Positions 7,229-14,236 of a DNA stretch of 31,105 nt are shown here, piece by piece. Every line of letters starts with the position of its first letter. Positions within the stretch are counted from its first letter, which is position 1. Source of the stretch: Ruminococcaceae bacterium UBA3329 (lineage in GTDB: Bacteria > Bacillota > Clostridia > Oscillospirales > Acutalibacteraceae); assembly GCA_002361875.1 (NCBI GenBank), contig DERX01000072.1:1-31105 (forward strand), in the 5' to 3' direction. The position numbers were made by a program, and so were the translations under genes. The notes under the pieces are model-generated. The model did not search any database. It saw only the letters and a list, made by a program, of their open reading frames with translations, and was not told the DNA's origin.

Positions 7229-8602
7229 ATGGAGCGCACAGTTTACGAACAATTAAAAGAAAAGCACCCGTCTTTTATATATAAGAATTACACTTTGACC
7301 GAAAACGGCGGTGAAATTTTAATCAGGTACGATTTTTCAATGGAAAACGGCGCTGAATTTCACCCGGAAATCAAAATACCCACAAAAAACCTTAATATTG
7401 TAAATGACTATAATTCCGAATGTGCAAAGAGAATAATATTTTCGCTCGGTATGGTTGAGCTTGTTTCCTATTGGAAATGCGCTTGCCCTCCGAAGGTTTA
7501 TGTTGACTGCGGATACCTTGACGCATTTGACATTCGCTGGTGGAAAAGGCTTTATTTCGGGGGCCTCGGCGAATTTCACTATATAAACGGAATAAGTACC
7601 GACGAAGAGCGGTTTATGGATATTGTATGCCGCTATGAGCACAAGGATTACCCTGCGTTTGAATATAATAATACAGGTAAAAATTTAATTGCAGTGGGCG
7701 GCGGCAAGGATTCCGCAGTTACTGCCGATTTGCTTAAAGACTTTAAAGACGATAATATATTCTTCACGGTAAATGACCAAGAGGCGAGAACGCAAACTGT
7801 GCTGAAAGCGGGCTACAGCGAGGACAGAATAGTTAAGACTTACAGAACAATTGATAAAAATTTGTTGGAGTTAAATGCAAAAGGCTATCTTAACGGGCAT
7901 ACGCCGTTTTCGGCTATTGTTGCATTTTTGTCCCTTTACTGTGCTTACCTTACGGGAGCAGAGAACATTGTGCTGTCAAATGAGAGCAGTGCAAACGAGT
8001 CAAATATTAAAGGCTCAAGAGTTAATCATCAGTATTCAAAATCCTTCCGGTTTGAAGAGGATTTCAGAAAATACATTGAAAAAAATATAATGAATGAAAT
8101 AAGCTATTTTTCACTTCTGCGTCCGTTTAACGAATTGCAGATAGCAAAATATTTTGCAAAATGCGAGGAGTTTTTGCCGGTATTCAGAAGCTGTAACAGG
8201 GGCAGTAAGAAAAATATATGGTGCGGAAAATGTGCAAAATGCCTTTTTGTGTTCATAATGCTGTCGCCGTTTATTGAGTACGAAAAATTAGTCAAGGTTT
8301 TCGGTAACGATATGCTGAACGACGAAGAAATGACAAAAGATTTTGACGGGCTTGTAGGCATCAGCGGAATTAAGCCTTTTGAATGTGTGGGCACGCCCGA
8401 AGAAATCAAATTGGCGCTTTATTTGCTCGACAAAAAAACAGACGGCGAAAAGCCGTTGCTCTTAAAACGCTTTAACGAAAAAGCGGACAAAAACGGAATT
8501 GATTTGGGACTACTCAAAAGCTACAACGCCGCACACAATATTCCTGATAAATTTTTACCGCAGATGATGGAGATGTATTCTTATGTTGCCGAAGATAATT
8601 GA
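7229..8602 (+). CDS. murL: UDP-MurNAc-L-Ala-L-Glu epimerase (MurL)
   Basis: A 457-residue cytoplasmic protein with a PP-loop-like ATP site GGGKDS (157-162) and a Cys-rich segment WCGKCAKC around residues 331-338. This layout, and the murD-family gene directly after it, fit MurL. MurL was described in Xanthomonas as the ATP-dependent epimerase that turns the terminal L-Glu of UDP-MurNAc-L-Ala-L-Glu into D-Glu. With MurD2 this bypasses glutamate racemase in peptidoglycan synthesis. The assignment rests on motif recognition and gene context, not on an alignment. SD CGGAGGA (7218-7224) supports the ATG at 7229. The 3' end overlaps murD2 by 20 nt, indicating coupling. Confidence 0.75.
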   Translation: MERTVYEQLKEKHPSFIYKNYTLTENGGEILIRYDFSMENGAEFHPEIKIPTKNLNIVNDYNSECAKRIIFSLGMVELVSYWKCACPPKVYVDCGYLDAFDIRWWKRLYFGGLGEFHYINGISTDEERFMDIVCRYEHKDYPAFEYNNTGKNLIAVGGGKDSAVTADLLKDFKDDNIFFTVNDQEARTQTVLKAGYSEDRIVKTYRTIDKNLLELNAKGYLNGHTPFSAIVAFLSLYCAYLTGAENIVLSNESSANESNIKGSRVNHQYSKSFRFEEDFRKYIEKNIMNEISYFSLLRPFNELQIAKYFAKCEEFLPVFRSCNRGSKKNIWCGKCAKCLFVFIMLSPFIEYEKLVKVFGNDMLNDEEMTKDFDGLVGISGIKPFECVGTPEEIKLALYLLDKKTDGEKPLLLKRFNEKADKNGIDLGLLKSYNAAHNIPDKFLPQMMEMYSYVAEDN

Positions 8603-9869
8603 ATTTTTAAAGGATAAAAAAATACTGATTTTAGGTTTCGGCAGAGAGGGCAAGTCAAGCTTTTCGTATATTCGTAAATATCTGCCCAAAAAGGAGATAA
8701 CGGTTGCTGACGGCAAAGAGCAGGCACTGCCCGACAGGTTCACAAAGGGAATTTTCGGCGAAGAATATCTTTCACATCTCGGCGAATTTGACATTGTGCT
8801 TAAATCCCCGGGAATCCCGTTCAGAGATGTAGAGATTCCCGAAAATGTGCTTATCACCTGCCAGCTTGACCTGTTTTTAAAATATGCTCCATGCAAGAAA
8901 CTAGGCGTTACAGGCTCAAAGGGCAAAACGACAACATCTACTCTCTGCTATAAAATGCTTGAAAAATCGGGCGTTGACGCAGTTTTAATGGGCAATATGG
9001 GGCTTCCTGTGCTCGATTACATTGAAGATGTCGAGGGTAAAATTGCCGTAATTGAAATGTCGAGCCATCAGCTGGAATTTACACGCTCCTCGCCCGATGT
9101 TGCGGTTATTACCAATATATATGAGGAGCATCTTGAGCATTACAAGGGCGGAATGGCAGGCTATGTGGGCGCAAAGCTAAACATAGTAAAGCATCAAAAC
9201 GAGTGCGACACATTTGTTTATAACGGCACGCAAGGACTTTCGGAGTATATAGATGTAAATTTGATTAAATCAAATGTAATAGCCGTTAAAGAGGACGGCA
9301 AAATTCCGTTCAACGCGGAAAACCCCCATTTAATCGGCGTGCATAACAGGCACGATATTCTTCTTGCGTTTACGGCGGCTTCAGCTTTGGGCGCAACAAA
9401 GACCGGCGCAGAAAAAGCAATAGCCGATTTTGAGGGAATAGAGCACAGAATGGAATGTGTCGGCACATTTAAAGGAATAACCTTTTACAACGACTGCATA
9501 GCGACAATTCCGCACGCCGTAATGTGTGCGGTTTCGGCACTGGGAGCTAAAACGCTTATTTTCGGCGGAATGGACAGAGGTATTGACTACACTGAATTTG
9601 CCCGCGATTTGGAAAACAGCCCGCTTATGAACTTAATCGGCACAAAAACTACGGGGCATAAAATAATTGATATGATGCAGAAAAACGGTACGGAAAAAAA
9701 GCTCTTCAAGGCAGAGAATATTGAAGAAGCCGTGAAGCTTGCTTATGAAAATACATGTAAAGGTGAAATATGTATTCTTTCGCCTGCCGCGCCGAGCTAT
9801 AACGAATATAAAAACTTTGAAGAAAAAGGCAGATTTTACAAGGCCTGCGTAAGAAAGTACGGCGAATAG
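8583..9869 (+). CDS. murD2: Mur ligase of MurD type, probably adding L-Glu (MurD2)
   Basis: A 428-residue ligase with the usual three domains: a nucleotide-sugar-binding N-terminus (ILGFGREGKSS, about 16-26; KSPGIP, 74-79), a central ATP domain with P-loop GSKGKTTT (111-118) and EMSSHQLE, and a C-terminal amino-acid domain. Where ordinary MurD has a D-Glu-binding DSKATN-like stretch, this protein has NDCIATIP. Together with murL directly upstream, this supports the L-glutamate-adding MurD2 branch; specificity is inferred. The start at 8583 lies within murL, with GGAG at 8569-8572 as SD. Confidence 0.75.
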   Translation: MLPKIIEFLKDKKILILGFGREGKSSFSYIRKYLPKKEITVADGKEQALPDRFTKGIFGEEYLSHLGEFDIVLKSPGIPFRDVEIPENVLITCQLDLFLKYAPCKKLGVTGSKGKTTTSTLCYKMLEKSGVDAVLMGNMGLPVLDYIEDVEGKIAVIEMSSHQLEFTRSSPDVAVITNIYEEHLEHYKGGMAGYVGAKLNIVKHQNECDTFVYNGTQGLSEYIDVNLIKSNVIAVKEDGKIPFNAENPHLIGVHNRHDILLAFTAASALGATKTGAEKAIADFEGIEHRMECVGTFKGITFYNDCIATIPHAVMCAVSALGAKTLIFGGMDRGIDYTEFARDLENSPLMNLIGTKTTGHKIIDMMQKNGTEKKLFKAENIEEAVKLAYENTCKGEICILSPAAPSYNEYKNFEEKGRFYKACVRKYGE

Positions 9870-9884
9870 TGTAAAAAATACAAA

Positions 9885-9964
9885 GAAAGGAACGATACCG
9901 TGCGCAAAAAGCTGTTTTTTATGCGCTTTTTGTGCAAATACTGTATCGCATGGCGATAGAAATG
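9885..9964 (+). promoter_or_regulatory. SD-hairpin-AUG element, copy 1 (before the NUDIX gene)
   Basis: The SD GAAAGGA (9885-9891) is separated from the ATG at 9950 by a stem-loop. Outer stem CGATAC (9893-9898) pairs with GTATCG (9943-9948). An 11-bp inner stem pairs 9902-9912 with 9925-9935 (one G-U). Folding leaves about one unpaired base on each side between SD, stem and AUG. Alternatively TATCGC and GCGATA can pair around the AUG itself (9944-9958). A conserved GTG at 9900 opens a 19-codon reading frame ending at TAG 9957-9959, overlapping the AUG. The first 18 and last 22 bases match copy 2 at 18/18 and 20/22. Confidence 0.7.
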
Positions 9965-10507
9965 GATTTGACGGAAAAACAGTTAAAAGCCGAATATGTT
10001 TTTAAAGGAAAAATATTCAACGCCCGTGTTGACGAGGCACTGATGCCGGACGGAAGAACTGCGGTCAGAGAGGTTGTGGAGCATAACGGCGGCGTTATGG
10101 TAGCTCCTCTTGACAGCGAAGGAAATCTTTATTTCGTTGACCAGTTCCGCTATCCGTATTTTGAGGTTGTAACGGAACTGCCCGCAGGAAAGCTTGAAAA
10201 AGGCGAAGACCCTTATGAGGCGGGAATTCGTGAGCTAAAAGAGGAAACGGGTATGACCGCCGAAAAAATAATCAGTCTCGGAAAGCTTTATCCGTCACCC
10301 GGCTACTGCGGGGAGATCATACATCTTTATTTGGCAACCGGTCTCACATACGGCGAGCAAGACCCTGATGACGATGAATTTTTAGAGGTTAAAAAAATCC
10401 ATATTTCAAAAGCGGTCGAAATGGTAATGAACGGGGACTTACCCGACAGTAAAACACAGGTGGGTGTTCTTAAAATCGCAAGGCTTTTGGATGAGGGCAA
10501 AATATGA
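9950..10507 (+). CDS. NUDIX hydrolase, ADP-ribose pyrophosphatase type
   Basis: A 185-residue protein with a complete Nudix box: G, five residues, E, seven residues, then RELKEETGM (about residues 76-98). After it come PSPGYCGE and a YLATGL strand, typical of the ADP-ribose pyrophosphatase branch, which cuts ADP-ribose into AMP and ribose 5-phosphate. The start is placed at 9950, where the repeated element ends in ATG GCG ATA GAA ATG; 9962 is an in-frame alternative and a GTG at 9932 lies inside the hairpin. Its last 4 nt overlap maf (ATGA), so the two NTP/nucleotide-cleaning enzymes are coupled, and both follow murD2 with no terminator between. Confidence 0.85.
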   Translation: MAIEMDLTEKQLKAEYVFKGKIFNARVDEALMPDGRTAVREVVEHNGGVMVAPLDSEGNLYFVDQFRYPYFEVVTELPAGKLEKGEDPYEAGIRELKEETGMTAEKIISLGKLYPSPGYCGEIIHLYLATGLTYGEQDPDDDEFLEVKKIHISKAVEMVMNGDLPDSKTQVGVLKIARLLDEGKI

Positions 10508-11073
10508 ATAACAGAAAAATAGTATTGGCGTCAAAATCTCCGAGAAGAAAAGAAATTCTTGAAAAAGCGGGATATGATGTCGAAATCAGAATACAGGATG
10601 CGGACGAAACGCTCCCAAACGGTATTTCGCCCGAAAAAGCCGTGGAAATGCTCGCCGAAATAAAGGCTTCGGCAGTAAAAAGGGAGCAGGGCGAAACGGT
10701 AATAGGCGCTGACACGGTAGTTTCCGTTGACGGTGAAATTCTTGGAAAACCGAAGGACGAAAAAGATGCATTTTTAATGCTCAAAAGGCTTTCGGGAAGA
10801 GAACACGAGGTCTTCACGGGCGTTTGCATAGTAAATGATAATGGTAAGACGGTGTTTTCAGAGCGCTCTGCTGTGAGATTTAAAAATATTTCCGATGAAG
10901 AAATATTTGCTTACATTAAGAGCGGCGAGCCGATGGACAAGGCGGGAGCATACGGAATTCAAGGTCTCGGAGGCGAATTTGCAAGCGTTGATTCAGGCAG
11001 TTTTTTCAATGTAATGGGCTTTCCGATAGAAACTTTTAATAAAAAGTTTTTGGAAATTTCAAAAATTTATTGA
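10504..11073 (+). CDS. maf: Maf family nucleoside-triphosphate pyrophosphatase
   Basis: A 189-residue protein of typical Maf length. It opens with LASKSPRRKEIL (8-19), the signature substrate loop. GADTVVSVDG and GKPKDEKDA follow near residues 68-90, and GKAGAYGIQG-like sequence (DKAGAYGIQG) near 145. Maf proteins hydrolyse dTTP/UTP or modified nucleotides and have been linked to septum formation. The ATG overlaps the NUDIX stop by 4 nt. The -35 of the next promoter begins on its stop codon. Confidence 0.9.
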   Translation: MNNRKIVLASKSPRRKEILEKAGYDVEIRIQDADETLPNGISPEKAVEMLAEIKASAVKREQGETVIGADTVVSVDGEILGKPKDEKDAFLMLKRLSGREHEVFTGVCIVNDNGKTVFSERSAVRFKNISDEEIFAYIKSGEPMDKAGAYGIQGLGGEFASVDSGSFFNVMGFPIETFNKKFLEISKIY

Positions 11074-11098
11074 CATTTTGCGAAATTTATTGTAAATT
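11070..11098 (+). promoter_or_regulatory. Predicted promoter of the stalk-protein pair
   Basis: A perfect TTGACA at 11070-11075 (overlapping the maf stop), a 17-bp spacer and TAAATT at 11093-11098. It gives a leader of about 70 nt before the ATG at 11177. Confidence 0.5.
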
Positions 11099-11176
11099 TA
11101 GTATGTATATGTTAGATATTTGTGTTGGGATAATTCTACCTTCACATTATCTTAAAATGAAAGGGGAGCCACAAAT

Positions 11177-12295
11177 ATGGCGAAAAAGGTTAAAACACCC
11201 GAAGAATACCAAGCAGCTATGGAAAAAAAGGTTGCTAAAAGAACTCTTTTCTTCGGTACATTCAGAAAAGCTCTTGCTTTATTTTTGGGAATAGCTTTTA
11301 CCTTTGCAATGGTTCAAATTGCTTTTACTAAAGATGCGGCAACGGTGTCAACGGGCGGCAGCGCAACAGGCACAGGTGTGGGCACAGATTCTGATTCCGA
11401 TACAGACTCTGATTTCGATATGGATTCTGATTTCGACACGGATTCTGACACAAACACAGGCGACGATTCAAACACAGGTGATGATTCGAACACGGACACT
11501 GATAATAAGTCGCAGAACCCAAATGATAAAGCTGATTCTACAGGTGACAAAACACCGGCAAAGGGCGACAATGCAGATAAAAATAGCGGCTCGGAGCAGA
11601 AAATGTCAAAGGCAGATGTAGTCAGCCTTATTAACAGCGCAACAGGAAAGGCTGCAAGCGCAGGCTACAATTGGTCCAGAAAGTGCTATTACACTGATGA
11701 CGGTGCTATTCAGGTTAAGGGCAGCGGCGGTAAGGACGCTACTGATGATTTGAATAAAATCATTCATATGGTTGATGAAAATGCATCTCTCGGCAGCGTT
11801 GTAGGCGGGTTCCTTGATATAACGGAAAACGGCGAACCTCTTTCCGCTAAAAAGGCTAAGGGCAGTGCAGCGGCTCCCGAAGGAATGAAGGATAAATTCC
11901 TTTTGAAGGGAATGAGTCTTACTGAAGGCGATGTTGCTCAGTATAGAAAAGACGGCGATGTTTATAAGGTTCAGCTTAATTCCTGCTCTGACCCGAAAAA
12001 GGGTTCTAACGCTTCAATAGCTCATGCAACTAATGACTTCGTTACTCAAGAAGAGGTTTCGACAGATATTGCGAATGCACTCGGCTCATTAAGTAAGCTT
12101 ATCAAGGTTGAGTCATCAAGCATTAAGTTCAAAAACATTGTTATTTTGGCTGAAATTAAAGACGGATCACTTAAAAGTCTTTCTATCAACTATATAATGG
12201 ATGTTAAGAGCTTGAACCTTAAATTAACTTTTGCAGGTGTTGTCGGCAGCGGCAAGGGCAAGGTTGAGATAAAATACGATAATTTCGTTTACTAA
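11177..12295 (+). CDS. Membrane-anchored surface protein with Ser-Asp stalk (paralogue 1)
   Basis: A 372-residue protein of unknown family. A basic cytoplasmic N-terminus (1-28) precedes one membrane segment (29-50). An extremely acidic low-complexity stalk of Asp, Ser, Thr and Asn follows (about 65-140; D-S and G-D-D-S-N-T repeats). Residues about 145-372 form a globular outside domain with alternating hydrophobic strands, a GYNW...RKC motif near 163-170 and DENASLGSVVGGFL near 200. It shares every block with the next gene, so the two arose by tandem duplication. SD AAAGGGGA precedes the ATG. It is probably exposed beyond the cell wall. Its place directly before the pilus locus suggests, but does not prove, a pilus-related or adhesive role. 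Confidence 0.7.
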   Translation: MAKKVKTPEEYQAAMEKKVAKRTLFFGTFRKALALFLGIAFTFAMVQIAFTKDAATVSTGGSATGTGVGTDSDSDTDSDFDMDSDFDTDSDTNTGDDSNTGDDSNTDTDNKSQNPNDKADSTGDKTPAKGDNADKNSGSEQKMSKADVVSLINSATGKAASAGYNWSRKCYYTDDGAIQVKGSGGKDATDDLNKIIHMVDENASLGSVVGGFLDITENGEPLSAKKAKGSAAAPEGMKDKFLLKGMSLTEGDVAQYRKDGDVYKVQLNSCSDPKKGSNASIAHATNDFVTQEEVSTDIANALGSLSKLIKVESSSIKFKNIVILAEIKDGSLKSLSINYIMDVKSLNLKLTFAGVVGSGKGKVEIKYDNFVY

Positions 12296-12330
12296 TTTAA
12301 AATTTTTACATAACCGAAAGGGGTTTCATT

Positions 12331-13446
12331 ATGGCAAAGAAAGTACTTACTCCTGAACAGCAGGAAATTAAAGCGATGAAAAAAGTAAAGAAAAGTCAGA
12401 ATTGGACAAAATTCTGGGCAATCTTTCTTGCACTCGCACTTACTGTAGGCATTGCATTTGCAGGCAAATCATTGGGCGAGAAGGCACCCGAGCAAAAGAC
12501 TGCAGCTCCCGGTACAAGCCAAGGCAATTCTTCTGATTCGTCAGATGACGGTTTCGATGATGGTTTTGATGACGGCTTTGATGATAACAATACTGCAGAC
12601 GACAACAATGCTGCGGATGATAACAATGCGGCAAGCGATAACAATGCTGCAGACGACAACAATGCTGCATCTGATGCAAATAAACCGAATTCAGATTCCA
12701 ATTCTTCAAACGACAAGCCGAATGACAATTCCAATAATTCTTCAGGAGATAAAAATCCTGCTGATGAAAACAAGGCTAAAGATGAGGCTGCTGTTGCCGC
12801 TCTTATCAACAAGGTAACAGGCGAAGCGGTATCACAGAAGGTTGGCTATGATTGGAAAAGAGACTGTAAAGTTAGAGACATTAATGTAGGCAGACTTACA
12901 AGTGCTCTTAACGGTATTATTAAAGGCATTGACGAAAATGCTGATCTTAACTCAGTTGTTGGCGGTTTCCTTGGCAACGGCAGCAAGCAGGAAACAATTA
13001 AAAAGGGCACAACACTTGCCGAAATGAAAGACTCCGAAGGCAAGGAATATTATCACGGTAAATCCTATACTCTTAAGGCAACTTCTCTTAAAGCGAGTGA
13101 TATTAAAAACCTTAAGGTTTCAGGCGATAAATATATATTTGAACTTCCTGATTCACAGAATCCCGACAGAAACGGCAACACACCTCTTTCAAGATTTACA
13201 AACGACATTGTTATCCGTGATGAGGTTGAGGCTGAAATTAAGAACTTCACAAATGCTGTTTCTATCCCGTCACTTACAGCAAAATACAGCAAGATCAAAG
13301 CATCTGTTACAATTAAGGACAACAAGCTTGTTGAGCTTAAGTACACATACAGAGCCGACGCTGAACTTGATGTTAAGCTTGGTTTCACTATAACAGGTAC
13401 AGGTAACCTTTCAACAACTGCTACTTATTCAAACTTCCAGTACTAA
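12331..13446 (+). CDS. Membrane-anchored surface protein with Asp/Asn stalk (paralogue 2)
   Basis: A 371-residue paralogue of the preceding gene: MAKKV-TPE start, membrane segment at about 26-45, acidic stalk about 66-150, and outer domain about 152-371 with GYDWKRDC (172-179) and DENADLNSVVGGFL. The stalk is made of DDGF repeats then DNNAAD/S repeats, encoded by near-identical DNA units (12550-12675). Stalk chemistry differs from paralogue 1 (Asn/Ala-rich rather than Ser/Thr-rich) while length and anchor are kept. SD AAAGGGG precedes the ATG, 35 nt after the first gene; a strong terminator follows. No known family recognised. Confidence 0.7.
   Translation: MAKKVLTPEQQEIKAMKKVKKSQNWTKFWAIFLALALTVGIAFAGKSLGEKAPEQKTAAPGTSQGNSSDSSDDGFDDGFDDGFDDNNTADDNNAADDNNAASDNNAADDNNAASDANKPNSDSNSSNDKPNDNSNNSSGDKNPADENKAKDEAAVAALINKVTGEAVSQKVGYDWKRDCKVRDINVGRLTSALNGIIKGIDENADLNSVVGGFLGNGSKQETIKKGTTLAEMKDSEGKEYYHGKSYTLKATSLKASDIKNLKVSGDKYIFELPDSQNPDRNGNTPLSRFTNDIVIRDEVEAEIKNFTNAVSIPSLTAKYSKIKASVTIKDNKLVELKYTYRADAELDVKLGFTITGTGNLSTTATYSNFQY
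12550..12675 (+). repeat. In-frame minisatellite in the stalk of paralogue 2
   Basis: Repeated units encode DDGF (three times) and then DNNAA followed by D or S (five times). Units of about 12 and 18 bp are nearly identical at DNA level, so copy number could change by slippage without breaking the frame. Confidence 0.6.
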
Positions 13447-13472
13447 TTAAGCAGTTTAATAAAAGCTGATTT

Positions 13473-13502
13473 ACTCCCACCGATTTCGGTGGGAGTTTTT
13501 TT
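13473..13502 (+). terminator. Strong terminator closing the stalk-protein operon
   Basis: A perfect 10-bp GC-rich stem (13473-13482 with 13487-13496), a 4-nt loop and a seven-T tail. It separates the stalk pair from the pilus operon. Confidence 0.9.
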
Positions 13503-13566
13503 ATAGGTGACAAAAAAAGCGTTAATTTTTTGTTCATAATTTTTTAAAAAATATAGCGGTTTTGTA

Positions 13567-13595
13567 TTGCAATTCAACTATATATAGTATAAAAT
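13567..13595 (+). promoter_or_regulatory. Predicted promoter of the pilus operon
   Basis: TTGCAA at 13567-13572, a 17-bp spacer, TAAAAT at 13590-13595. The predicted start near 13602 gives a leader of about 80 nt before the ATG at 13684. Confidence 0.55.
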
Positions 13596-13609
13596 AAACA
13601 TGTATTATT

Positions 13610-13640
13610 GTGCGTTCTTGGGAGAAGTGCACCTTTTTTT
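13610..13640 (+). terminator. Terminator-like hairpin in the pilus-operon leader
   Basis: An imperfect stem pairs 13610-13619 with about 13623-13632 (one mismatch, several G-U pairs) and runs into C then seven T (13634-13640). It lies between promoter and first gene, so it could act as an attenuator. The stem is weak and very close to the predicted start. Confidence 0.35.
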
Positions 13641-13683
13641 AGAGATTGTTAGTTCTTCAGACGCTTCAGGAGGCTGTGAATAT

Positions 13684-14193
13684 ATGAATATGGATATAAA
13701 GGATCTTATTGCAAAGCTGAAATCAAAAAACGGCGGCTCAAGAACCAGCGGAGGAGTTGCAGCGTTTTTTGAGAAAAATCCGAAAATGAAAATCATCATA
13801 CCGGCAATCTTTTTCGCAATCTCGATTCTTGTCGCAATTGTAATTATTGTTAAAACAGGTAATCCGAAGGTTCCGGATGTTCCCGTTGATGCAGTTGCAG
13901 AAAACACAAATCAGGTTGAGGTTCTCCCTGAAGAGGTACGAGAGTCAGAAAAACTTGAAGGTATAAATGACAACGAGATGTTTAATGAGGCTGTTTTGGC
14001 CCACCCAAAAGTTACAGCCATTATATATAACGGTGAAGGTTATTACACAGCTACTGTTGAGACCGATAATGCACATTATCCGAATCTTCAAGTCGGGCAA
14101 TATGTTGCAGGTTCTGATTGGTTGGTCGAAAATATTACAGAGGATCAAGTAATATTCTCATGTAATGACCAAAAAATCACAGTAAAATATTGA
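13684..14193 (+). CDS. PilP/GspC-like inner-membrane alignment protein
   Basis: A 169-residue protein with a cytoplasmic basic segment (1-35), one membrane helix (36-57), an acidic Pro/Val linker (60-105) and a small beta domain (108-169). That domain reads YNGEGYYTATVET, VGQYVAGSDWLVENI, DQVIF, like the HR domain of GspC/PilP clamp proteins that link the inner-membrane PilMNO complex to the secretin. The next gene encodes secretin N-domains, which fits. Family assignment is by pattern only. The start at 13684 has SD CAGGAGG (13667-13673); an earlier in-frame ATG at 13600 has no SD and would add a segment over the leader hairpin. First gene of the pilus operon. Confidence 0.6.
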   Translation: MNMDIKDLIAKLKSKNGGSRTSGGVAAFFEKNPKMKIIIPAIFFAISILVAIVIIVKTGNPKVPDVPVDAVAENTNQVEVLPEEVRESEKLEGINDNEMFNEAVLAHPKVTAIIYNGEGYYTATVETDNAHYPNLQVGQYVAGSDWLVENITEDQVIFSCNDQKITVKY

Positions 14194-14236
14194 TAGTGTT
14201 AACTAATTACTTTACATAAAATTAGGGGGAACCAAA

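Noticed and set aside
9932..9949. GTG at 9932 as the NUDIX start
   Set aside because: It lies in the 3' arm of the inner hairpin without an SD. The repeated element ends at ATG 9950 and copy 2 supports that start.
12550..12675. Repeat array as a CRISPR
   Set aside because: Units are adjacent, 12-18 bp, in frame and without spacers. It is a coding minisatellite.
12396..12812. Long open frames on the minus strand opposite the Asp/Asn-rich stalk
   Set aside because: They arise from the low-complexity repeat composition. They have no SD and give repetitive Leu/Ser or His/Cys-rich products.
13600..13683. Longer N-terminus for the PilP/GspC-like protein
   Set aside because: The ATG at 13600 has no SD and lies at the predicted transcript start. 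The SD AGGAGG points to 13684.
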